Of a stretch of 35,770 bases of DNA, positions 8,521-14,942 are shown one piece after another. Under the pieces are notes generated by a model. The model ran no database searches, was not told where the DNA came from, and saw only the letters and a program-made list of their open reading frames with translations. This stretch comes from Flammeovirgaceae bacterium UBA4659. Its GTDB lineage: Bacteria; Bacteroidota; Bacteroidia; Cytophagales; Cyclobacteriaceae. Each line of letters starts with the position of its first letter. The first letter of the stretch is position 1. The translations under genes and the position numbers were made by a program. The DNA is taken from positions 1,008 to 36,777 of the forward strand of contig DHLV01000018.1 of NCBI GenBank assembly GCA_002405445.1, read 5' to 3'.

Positions 8521-8766
8521 TCAGCAATTAACGTTTTCTATATCCTTTTTTGCTTTTTTTCTAACAAACTTTCCAATTAAAGCCCCGGCCATTGCAAAGG
8601 ACATTATCGAAAGACAGATAACCCACCATTTGAAGTCTTCACTTAGACTTTTCATTATAAAACCGGTCAACAATGTCATACAAAGTGCGGTTGGGATTAC
8701 CCAAACGACTAAAAGCTTTTTGGTGCGCTTAATTAAAAACTCCTCCTTTTGTTTTGATTGCGTCAT
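8521..8766 (-). CDS. Small two-helix membrane protein (81 aa)
   Basis: Not recognised. A basic N-terminus (TQSKQKEEFLIKRTKK) is followed by two predicted membrane helices, about residues 18-38 (LLVVWVIPTALCMTLLTGFI) and 47-68 (WWVICLSIMSFAMAGALIG), and a lysine-rich tail (FVRKKAKKDIENVNC). Both termini should be cytoplasmic. It begins 24 bases after the stop of the upstream lipoprotein gene, so co-transcription is likely. Size, topology and position next to a gene encoding a protein with a glycine-rich hydrophobic tail would fit an immunity or accessory membrane protein, but that is inference only. Confidence 0.65.
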   Translation of the reverse strand: MTQSKQKEEFLIKRTKKLLVVWVIPTALCMTLLTGFIMKSLSEDFKWWVICLSIMSFAMAGALIGKFVRKKAKKDIENVNC

Positions 8767-8790
8767 TGTTTTCTAAGCAGTTAATCCTCA

Positions 8791-9597
8791 CTAAAGCATC
8801 AAAGCCATTGCACCTGAGCATGCCAAACCCAAACCAGATGAAAATTGCAAACCAAAAGCCAAACCAACTGGACCACCAGCCAACGCACAGGCAATCCCTC
8901 CAATTACAGCACCTGCGGTATCCATAGCACCAATCCTCCCATTACTTGGGGTGGCACCTATTCTTCCATTATTAGGCAACCCAATATTCGAGCTCAGAAA
9001 GGATTCCCAATTTGCACGATTTGCTTGCCAATACTGAGATGAGCTTTTTGCAACTGAGATAGCTTGAAACAGTGTTGGTTGCTCTTCTTTGGTAAGAGAA
9101 TATACCTCGTTTTGAATTGAATTCAAAGAAGATTCCAAAGCATCAAAATCTTGTTCGAAATCTTTTGAGGCATCTAGTACTTTCCTAAAAAGTACATATT
9201 GCTGACTTGATAGATTTGGTTTAATAAATCGCTCAATAAGCCCTTGAGATAATTCCTCTACGCTCACGGATTTTCTAGCACTTTTTGCGTTTTGTATATA
9301 ACTATTGAAGTAAGACGTGACTTCAGAAAGTTGTCTGTCCAATAGACCAATTTGTGCTGGAGTTAAATTTGGATTTTCATCTTGCAAGAAAGATAAAGTT
9401 GCCTTCTGGTTTTCTAGAAGTAAATCTGAGACAGTTTTCTGAGAAGATCCGTGAAATTTCATACTCTTTAGGACATAATCAAGTCCCTTGTTATGCATAG
9501 TTCCCACCATTTCAAATTGTTTTGGCGAATACTCTTGTTCTATATTTGGTTGGCAGCAAAAGCAAAGCAACGTCACAATTATTGGAAGATTTTTCAT
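8791..9597 (-). CDS. Lipoprotein with Gly/Ala-rich hydrophobic C-terminal tail
   Basis: A 268-residue product from ATG 9597; the frame is open to 9624 but the ATG at 9597 gives a proper leader, MKNLPIIVTLLCFCCQPN, with Cys suitable for lipidation. Residues about 20-185 are helical and polar, with many Gln/Ser/Leu. Then comes a duplicated six-residue motif, NGRIGA-TPS-NGRIGA, and a final roughly 45-residue tail of Gly, Ala and hydrophobic residues (IGGIACALAGGPVGLAFG and on to ACSGAMALML). The tail resembles glycine-zipper membrane-inserting segments, as in some bacteriocins and pore-formers, but I recognise no family. AT-rich like its two downstream neighbours and first gene of the group. Function unknown. 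Confidence 0.7.
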   Translation of the reverse strand: MKNLPIIVTLLCFCCQPNIEQEYSPKQFEMVGTMHNKGLDYVLKSMKFHGSSQKTVSDLLLENQKATLSFLQDENPNLTPAQIGLLDRQLSEVTSYFNSYIQNAKSARKSVSVEELSQGLIERFIKPNLSSQQYVLFRKVLDASKDFEQDFDALESSLNSIQNEVYSLTKEEQPTLFQAISVAKSSSQYWQANRANWESFLSSNIGLPNNGRIGATPSNGRIGAMDTAGAVIGGIACALAGGPVGLAFGLQFSSGLGLACSGAMALML

Positions 9598-9723
9598 GAT
9601 GGATTGGGTTAATGTTAAATTCAAGTAAACACGCCTTTCTCCTCTTTTAAAGGAAACTCGGCTTTATATACCTTGATGCAAAGTATTACCGCCAACTCCC
9701 CATTCCAAACCAAAACCCAAAAT

Positions 9724-9739
9724 ACCTGAAAAATCAGGT
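9724..9739. promoter_or_regulatory. Palindrome 1 upstream of response regulator
   Basis: ACCTGA, four A, TCAGGT: a 16-base inverted repeat with 6-bp arms. It is the first of two near-identical palindromes whose centres lie 25 bases apart, between the divergent lipoprotein gene and the response regulator start at 9776. Likely a transcription-factor dimer site, possibly for the regulator itself. Confidence 0.6.
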
Positions 9740-9746
9740 GGGTTTC

Positions 9747-9766
9747 ATACCTGAATTTTCAGGTAT
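9747..9766. promoter_or_regulatory. Palindrome 2 upstream of response regulator
   Basis: A 20-base inverted repeat with 9-bp arms, ATACCTGAA and TTCAGGTAT around TT, containing the same ACCTGA/TCAGGT core as palindrome 1. It ends nine bases before the ATG of the response regulator, where a ribosome site would lie, and is followed by five further T. It could be an operator blocking transcription or, less likely, a hairpin in the mRNA. Confidence 0.6.
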
Positions 9767-9775
9767 TTTTGTGGT

Positions 9776-10417
9776 ATGGAGCGTTTACCAAAGGGAATTT
9801 TGATCGTTGATGACTTGCCCGTGCTGGCAGATGCACTCGCCATGGTACTGAAGAAAAGTTTTCCGCAAACGGAGTTTTACACTGCACTGAATGGCCTAGA
9901 GGGGCTGGATCGTATTGAGAACAAGAAAATTGACTTGGTGCTGTTGGATGTAAACATGCCCGAAATGGATGGTTACCAAACGTTTGCCCTCATCAAAAAA
10001 AACTACCCCAATCTGAAAGTAATCTTGCTAACGCAGCATGGAGGTAGGGAAATGAAAGAGCATTTCATCAAAAACGGCATCAACGGTATTGTTTTAAAAG
10101 GCGAAAAATGGAATCTGGAAGAAGTAATCATGGAAGTTTGGAAAAACGGCACGTGGTTTCCATCTCATATAAAAGAATTACTGGGCGAAAATTTCATAAA
10201 ATATCATACAGGCGGGCGGAAGCTGCCGCTCAGCAACCGTGACCGGCACCTAATTCAGTTGCTGGGCCAGGGAAAGTCCACTAAAGAAATATCTACGATG
10301 ATGAACCTTGCAGAAAACACCATCAACAGCTACCGCCAAATGCTGCTCAAACAAACAGGGACAAAAAATTCCGAAGAGCTCATAAAATTTGCCGTTGACA
10401 ATGGTTTGCTTCGCTGA
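9776..10417 (+). CDS. NarL/LuxR-family response regulator
   Basis: A 213-residue DNA-binding response regulator. The receiver domain spans about residues 7-125: acidic pair D12-D13, phospho-acceptor D58 in LLDVNMPEMDG, T86 in ILLTQ and K108 in IVLKGE are all present, so it should be phosphorylated normally. The LuxR-type helix-turn-helix lies at about 150-212 (LSNRDRHLIQLLGQGKSTKEIS, then AENTINSYRQMLLKQTG). No Shine-Dalgarno is visible before ATG 9776; instead a pair of palindromes lies directly upstream. The likely partner kinase is the next gene, but encoded convergently on the other strand rather than in an operon. Confidence 0.93.
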   Translation: MERLPKGILIVDDLPVLADALAMVLKKSFPQTEFYTALNGLEGLDRIENKKIDLVLLDVNMPEMDGYQTFALIKKNYPNLKVILLTQHGGREMKEHFIKNGINGIVLKGEKWNLEEVIMEVWKNGTWFPSHIKELLGENFIKYHTGGRKLPLSNRDRHLIQLLGQGKSTKEISTMMNLAENTINSYRQMLLKQTGTKNSEELIKFAVDNGLLR

Positions 10418-10430
10418 ATGGCTACCATCC

Positions 10431-10447
10431 TTCAAAAATAATTTGAA
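10431..10447. terminator. Short AT hairpin between convergent two-component genes
   Basis: TTCAAA (10431-10436), loop AATAA, TTTGAA (10442-10447), located in the 64-base gap between the convergent stops of the response regulator and the kinase. It may act on both transcripts, but the stem is A/T-rich and weak. Confidence 0.3.
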
Positions 10448-10481
10448 CATGCAACCCTTTAAACTGATCGAGATTATTAAT

Positions 10482-11201
10482 CTATACACTCAACTCATCT
10501 ACCCTTCTGCGAATAGATTTCGATGCCACTTTGGAGCCATCTGCCTGCCCATCGTCTTCGGCTTCCAACACCATTCTGCCCTCTTCCCAAAAAAGCCGTA
10601 CCCAAAGATTTTGGCATTTAGCGTGTTTGAGCGAATTCGCAATAATTTCTTGCACCAACCGATAAACAGCTAACGCTCTGGGGTAACCCAAATCACGTGC
10701 TGTACCCAGTGCCTCAAAGTGAATTGAGGTACCTCTTACGCCATCTTTTTTTCGCGCGAATTGGCGTATTGATTCTGTTAAACCAACCTCATCTATGCGC
10801 TCGGCTGAATTTCCGGAGGAAATGCTCCTGATTTTATGGGAAAGCACCGAAATTGACGTTGAAAGATTATCCAGAACACGATGTTCGGCAGGTGTCAAGG
10901 AGCCTCTCCTCATCAGCGAAATGGTGTATTGCGCTTCTGTTAAATCTGCACCCAAGCCATCATGCAATTCTTGATTTACTTTCTTTCTTTCCAAATCTTT
11001 TGCTTTTTCCACTTCCGCCCAAAGCTGTAGCCGGAGGTTGTTCCGTTCGGTTTTACACTTGTCCATCGCAGCATCAGTGCTTGCCCGCTGAGCAAGCACG
11101 TTTGTGGCGCTCGCGCTCAAACGCCTGAATTGAAAAAATCGGAATAATAATACTATGTTTATTACTACTGACAGGGCAAGTGATAGAGTCCAGATATCCA
11201 T
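10482..11201 (-). CDS. Short sensor histidine kinase (HisKA_3), C-terminally abbreviated
   Basis: A 239-residue kinase of the NarX/DegS class. One N-terminal membrane helix (about 4-22), a helical linker (40-75), then the dimerisation/phosphotransfer motif ERKKVNQELHDGLG with His80. The ATPase part has the N-box EIIANSLKHAK (Asn189) and a G1-like EDDGQ (216-219). The expected G2 box (GxGL) is replaced by KVASKSI, and the protein stops at RRRVDELSV, whereas family members usually continue about 30 residues through a GG...GT segment. No downstream frame restores that end. There is no periplasmic sensor domain. It converges on the response regulator and is the obvious partner. It may be a weak or dead ATPase. 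Confidence 0.85.
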   Translation of the reverse strand: MDIWTLSLALSVVINIVLLFRFFQFRRLSASATNVLAQRASTDAAMDKCKTERNNLRLQLWAEVEKAKDLERKKVNQELHDGLGADLTEAQYTISLMRRGSLTPAEHRVLDNLSTSISVLSHKIRSISSGNSAERIDEVGLTESIRQFARKKDGVRGTSIHFEALGTARDLGYPRALAVYRLVQEIIANSLKHAKCQNLWVRLFWEEGRMVLEAEDDGQADGSKVASKSIRRRVDELSV

Positions 11202-11205
11202 ACAT

Positions 11206-11222
11206 TTTCAACTCAGTTGAAA
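11206..11222. promoter_or_regulatory. 17-base palindrome at the kinase start
   Basis: TTTCAACT, one C, AGTTGAAA: a perfect inverted repeat with 8-bp arms, starting five bases upstream of the kinase ATG (11201, minus strand). Its sequence differs from the ACCTGA/TCAGGT pair before the response regulator. A TACCTG half-site lies further out (11237-11242). Probable operator or translation-control hairpin. Confidence 0.45.
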
Positions 11223-11418
11223 CCAGGCAGCAAATTACCTGTAAAAAGTGAAAAAAAGCGAGACATCACTTGATGTTAACAAGGACTACATCAAAAAGTT
11301 TGGTTGACTTTCTGCGCAGGCACATTCCACACCAGCCCTCAATACATTTGAAGTTGATCAGAAACGTACGTGCGGTGGCCACATAATATTGACCGAAACA
11401 CCGCGTTGTGTCTTCACT

Positions 11419-11796
11419 ATGCAAAACAGGTGGAAATTGTTTTATGCCCTGGTGGCGTTGGTATGGTCGTTGAGTGCGAAGGGTCAGGAAAACACAAAGG
11501 GCGACCGCGCGCCCGAGCCAATAGCGGAGACAACTACCAAAACATCAACGGTGCCACTATCGCGGGCACAAAAACGCAGGCAGCGCCTCATGTTCAAAAA
11601 GCCAAACGTAAAACGTACCGCACGCTACGAGTACTACAAGCGAATGGAGTTGGTGGCCAGAGAAAAGCAGAAAATGCTGCGGATGATGGCCAAACCGCAG
11701 TACTCAGATTTTGCCTACTTTGGGCATAAACGTAAACCCAGGCGCCACCTGCCTTACGCCATGAGGTATTGTAAGGAGTGTGGAATTAGACACTAG
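11419..11796 (+). CDS. Small secreted basic protein (125 aa)
   Basis: Not recognised. ATG 11419 is chosen because it starts a signal peptide (MQNRWKLFYALVALVWSLSAKGQ); the frame is open ten codons further up. The mature protein has a Thr/Pro-rich stretch, then a strongly basic region (RAQKRRQRLMFKKPNVKRTARYEYYKRMEL) and a C-terminus with HKRKPRRHLPYAMRYCKECGIRH, including two Cys four apart. It is probably periplasmic or surface-located. A second open frame from 11370 overlaps it almost wholly, but lacks a leader and looks like a shadow. Nothing in the neighbours suggests a role. Confidence 0.6.
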   Translation: MQNRWKLFYALVALVWSLSAKGQENTKGDRAPEPIAETTTKTSTVPLSRAQKRRQRLMFKKPNVKRTARYEYYKRMELVAREKQKMLRMMAKPQYSDFAYFGHKRKPRRHLPYAMRYCKECGIRH

Positions 11797-11807
11797 TGGA
11801 TTATTGA

Positions 11808-11839
11808 TTTGAGATTGTTGATTTGCGAATTTAGATTTG
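11808..11839 (+). promoter_or_regulatory. Bacteroidota promoter for deoC
   Basis: TTTG at 11808-11811, a 20-base spacer and TAGATTTG at 11832-11839: both halves match the TTTG / TAnnTTTG consensus exactly. Transcription would start about 11846, giving a leader of roughly ten bases before the GTG at 11855. The spacer is built of repeated GATTTG/GATTG words, so chance is a caveat. Confidence 0.6.
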
Positions 11840-11854
11840 CAATAAATCACTTGT

Positions 11855-12499
11855 GTGGACATAGCCCAATACATCGAACATACCAACCTAAGTCCTACGG
11901 TTACCATCAAAGACATTGATAAGTTGGTGGAAGAGGCAAAGCAATTTCAATTCTTGGGCGTTTGCGTCCCACCGTTTTGGGTCAAGCGCGCGCAACGCGA
12001 AATCGGCAAAGAGAAGATTCTGCTCGTGACAGTAGTCGGTTTTCCGTTGGGTTATTCCATGACGGAAACCAAACTCGATGAAATCAAACGCGCCATCGAC
12101 AATGGGGCCGATGAAGTTGATGTGGTGTGGAATTTATCATCATTCAAAACGGGCATGCCCTGGACAAAAATTGAAATTGGCAAGTGCAGTAAACTCACGC
12201 ATGATCACCACAAAATTTTAAAAGTGATTATCGAGACGGCCTACTTGACAGCCGATGAAATAGTTGTAGCCTGCAAGATGTGTGCTGATGCCGGGGCAGA
12301 CTTTGTAAAAACGTCAACCGGATTTGCCCCCGCAGGTGCGAGAACAGATGACATTCTGCTGATGCGAAAGTCGTTGCCCACCCATATTGGCATCAAAGCT
12401 TCGGGCGGCATCAAAACAAAAGAGCAGACAATCGCTTTGCTCAATGCAGGTGCTGATCGCATCGGCACCTCTTCAGGGGTAAACATCGTGGCCGATTAA
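11855..12499 (+). CDS. deoC: Deoxyribose-phosphate aldolase
   Basis: Class I aldolase converting 2-deoxy-D-ribose 5-phosphate into glyceraldehyde 3-phosphate and acetaldehyde in deoxynucleoside salvage. At 214 residues it has usual bacterial size. Catalytic residues are in place: Schiff-base Lys152 in DFVKTSTGF, Lys181 in IGIKASGGI and Asp89 in DEVDVVWN. The start is a GTG at 11855 directly following a strong promoter; no in-frame ATG fits the conserved N-terminus (IAQYIEHTNLSPT). The next gene begins about 118 bases later and is also a triose-phosphate-handling enzyme, though separate promoters are likely. Confidence 0.96.
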   Translation: MDIAQYIEHTNLSPTVTIKDIDKLVEEAKQFQFLGVCVPPFWVKRAQREIGKEKILLVTVVGFPLGYSMTETKLDEIKRAIDNGADEVDVVWNLSSFKTGMPWTKIEIGKCSKLTHDHHKILKVIIETAYLTADEIVVACKMCADAGADFVKTSTGFAPAGARTDDILLMRKSLPTHIGIKASGGIKTKEQTIALLNAGADRIGTSSGVNIVAD

Positions 12500-12616
12500 C
12501 TGCCGTTAGCTCGTAATCAGTACTGCAAACAAAAGCACTATTGAGCGTAAAGTACACAGGCATCTGACCGTTGTAGCGTTAAATTTCGTAGCTTAGGCCT
12601 TCAAACCTTACCGTAC

Positions 12617-14236
12617 ATGAACGAGTTTTTATCTGCCCTTTACCCTTTTGAGAACGATATACCTGTACAACACCAACTCAGCGATCAAATCGAGCAGCAC
12701 GAGTACCTCATCAACGGTGAATTGCGCATTTGGTCTGGCACATTAAACCCCGTAGCAAGCCCGGTTTTTTTGAAGGAGGGCACCGGCCACAAGCAAAAAG
12801 TCATCGGCAGTACTCCACTGCTCACCAAACATGAAGCATTGCAAGCGCTGGATGCTGCCGTTAAAGCCTACGACCTTGGGCATGGCGCATGGCCCACCAT
12901 GAGCGTGACGCAACGCATTGAACACGTGGAGAACTTTCTGAAAGCCATGCGCACCAAGCGTGAAGAGGTGGTGCGCTTGCTCATGTGGGAAATCGGAAAG
13001 TCACTGAAAGATTCAGAAAAGGAATTTGACCGCACCTGCGATTACATTGTGGATACAATCAAGGCGTTAAAGGAACTTGATAGAAACTCTGCCAAGTTGG
13101 TGGAAGAACAAGGATTTATGGCGCAGATCAGGCGCGTGCCGTTGGGTGTGGCGTTGTGCATGGGGCCGTTCAATTACCCGTTAAATGAAACATTCACCAC
13201 ATTGATTCCCGCACTCATCATGGGCAACACCGTGGTGTTCAAGCCCGCCAAATATGGTGTATTGCTGGTGCGTCCGTTGTTGGAAGCCTTCCGCGATCAC
13301 TTTCCCCCTGGCGTCATCAATATCATTTACGGGCGTGGCCGCGATACGGTAGGCGCTTTGATGGAAACCGGGAAGATTGATGTCTTTGCTTTCATCGGCA
13401 CCAATAAAGGAGCAAACGATTTGAAAAAATTGCACCCCAAACCCCATCGGTTGAAATCTATTTTGGGATTGGATGCGAAAAACCCTGCCATTGTGCTGGC
13501 CGATGCCGACATCGATAATGCGGTTACCGAATGCATCACGGGCTCACTTTCGTTTAATGGTCAGCGATGCACGGCCCTGAAAATTTTGTTTGTGCATCAA
13601 TCCATCGTTGAAAAGTTTACACAAAACTTTTTAGCGGAAGTAAAAAAGTTAAAACCCGGAATGCCATGGGATGCAGGCGTAGGCCTCACACCGTTGCCCG
13701 AGCCTGGCAAAACCGACTACCTGAAAGGATTGGTAGACAATGCCAAAGCCAATGGGGCAAATGTGTTGAATGAAAACGGTGGTGAGATGTTTCACTCATT
13801 CTTCTACCCTGCCGTAGTCTATCCTGTAAACGAAAAAATGAATTTGTACCACGAGGAGCAATTTGGGCCTGTGGTGCCGATTGTGCCGTTCAGCGATGAG
13901 AAAGAAGCCATTGATTATGTGGTGAACTCCAACTTTGGGCAGCAGGTGAGCATCTTCGGCAACGAATCTAAAAAACTAGCGATGCTGATGGATGCGTTTG
14001 TGAACCAGGTGGGGCGGATTAACGTGAATACCCAAAGCCAACGTGGACCCGATACCTTTCCCTTCAACGGGCGAAAAGACTCTGCCGAAGGTACGCTATC
14101 GATTGCCGATGCCTTACGTGTGTTCTCTATGCGCACCATCGTAGCTGCGAAGAGCACCGATGCCAACAAGCAAATTATTTCGCAGATCATCAAAAACAAG
14201 GAGTCTGCTTTTTTGAGTACAGATTATATTTTTTAA
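12617..14236 (+). CDS. NADP-dependent glyceraldehyde-3-phosphate dehydrogenase-like aldehyde dehydrogenase
   Basis: A 539-residue member of the aldehyde dehydrogenase superfamily, resembling the non-phosphorylating GAPDH group common in Bacteroidota; it would oxidise glyceraldehyde 3-phosphate to 3-phosphoglycerate with NADP. Visible: GPFNYPLNE with the oxyanion Asn186, the cofactor Lys209 in VFKPAK, a modified cofactor loop FIGTNKGA (259-266), and the nucleophile Cys318 in FNGQRCTALK. Where most ALDHs have LELGGK with the general-base Glu, this protein has ILGLDAKNPAIV, so the usual Glu position is Gly284. The N-terminal extension (about 40 residues) suits the group. GAPN identity is by overall likeness; other aldehydes are possible. 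No operon partner. Confidence 0.85.
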   Translation: MNEFLSALYPFENDIPVQHQLSDQIEQHEYLINGELRIWSGTLNPVASPVFLKEGTGHKQKVIGSTPLLTKHEALQALDAAVKAYDLGHGAWPTMSVTQRIEHVENFLKAMRTKREEVVRLLMWEIGKSLKDSEKEFDRTCDYIVDTIKALKELDRNSAKLVEEQGFMAQIRRVPLGVALCMGPFNYPLNETFTTLIPALIMGNTVVFKPAKYGVLLVRPLLEAFRDHFPPGVINIIYGRGRDTVGALMETGKIDVFAFIGTNKGANDLKKLHPKPHRLKSILGLDAKNPAIVLADADIDNAVTECITGSLSFNGQRCTALKILFVHQSIVEKFTQNFLAEVKKLKPGMPWDAGVGLTPLPEPGKTDYLKGLVDNAKANGANVLNENGGEMFHSFFYPAVVYPVNEKMNLYHEEQFGPVVPIVPFSDEKEAIDYVVNSNFGQQVSIFGNESKKLAMLMDAFVNQVGRINVNTQSQRGPDTFPFNGRKDSAEGTLSIADALRVFSMRTIVAAKSTDANKQIISQIIKNKESAFLSTDYIF

Positions 14237-14391
14237 GAGTGCAAATGTGGGTTCTACATTGGTGGAACAAGTAAAACATTGTTGACAAATGTCGTTTCAA
14301 TGATCACATCGTTCAACAAAACCACCCTTCACTTTTTCCAAGCAACTCATCTTTCGTTTGCTTACATTCACACGCTAAAACCTCAACATGT

Positions 14392-14856
14392 ATGGCAACT
14401 TATCAACTGCAAATCAACGGAAAAACGCTTCAAGCAGATGTAGAGCCTGACACACCCCTGCTATGGGTGCTGCGCGATTCGCTGGGCCTGCTCGGCACCA
14501 AGTATGGTTGCGGCATCGGGCAGTGCGGTGCTTGTACGGTGCACATCAACGGCAGTGCGGTGCGCTCATGTTCGTTGCCGGTATCGGCTATCGGCACTAA
14601 AAAAGTGACCACGATCGAAGGCCTTTCGGAGAAAGGTACTCACCCCGTGCAGCAGGCGTGGGATGAAGTGGATGTGGCGCAGTGTGGGTATTGTCAAGCG
14701 GGGCAAATCATGACGGCTGCCGCGTTGCTGGCCAAAAACCCAAAGCCATCTTCAGAACAAATTGACACGGCTATGAATGCGAATCTCTGTAGGTGTGGCA
14801 CGTATCACCGCATCCGCGAAGCAGTGGTAGTGGCATCGAATAAGATAACGAAATAA
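14392..14856 (+). CDS. Molybdenum hydroxylase small subunit, 2Fe-2S protein
   Basis: A 154-residue subunit of a xanthine dehydrogenase/isoquinoline 1-oxidoreductase-type enzyme that relays electrons from the molybdenum site. The N-terminal plant-ferredoxin-type domain binds one 2Fe-2S cluster through C40, C45, C48 and C60 ([13 protein letters not shown]). The C-terminal helical domain binds the second through C98, C101, C133 and C135 (QCGYCQAGQ and LCRCGTY). Length and spacing are typical. It has no signal peptide, so it would be carried across the membrane with the Tat-exported large subunit encoded 86 bases downstream. The start is ATG 14392; an ATG four bases earlier is in another frame. 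Confidence 0.95.
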   Translation: MATYQLQINGKTLQADVEPDTPLLWVLRDSLGLLGTKYGCGIGQCGACTVHINGSAVRSCSLPVSAIGTKKVTTIEGLSEKGTHPVQQAWDEVDVAQCGYCQAGQIMTAAALLAKNPKPSSEQIDTAMNANLCRCGTYHRIREAVVVASNKITK

Positions 14857-14899
14857 TTTTTTGTCAGCCTGAGCCAGGCGAAGGCGGTTTTCGTCAAGA

Positions 14900-14931
14900 T
14901 CAAACTGACAACAGCAGACTCAAACTGACAA
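14900..14931 (+). repeat. Direct repeat between hydroxylase subunits
   Basis: TCAAACTGACAA occurs at 14900-14911 and again at 14920-14931, a 20-base period, in the 86-base gap between the two subunit genes. The same gap has a stretch of extragenic-repeat look (GTCAGCCTGAGCCAGGCGAA, 14863-14882). Likely inert spacer or remnant repeat. Confidence 0.5.
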
Positions 14932-14942
14932 TCATTTTCAAA

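Noticed and set aside
10389..10673. 94-codon plus-strand frame after the response regulator
   Set aside because: Mostly antisense to the kinase C-terminus; checked as a possible missing kinase end but it is on the wrong strand and has no ATPase motif.
11370..11729. 119-codon plus-strand frame overlapping the small secreted basic protein
   Set aside because: No signal peptide and lower-quality composition; the frame at 11419-11796 has a clean leader and normal end.
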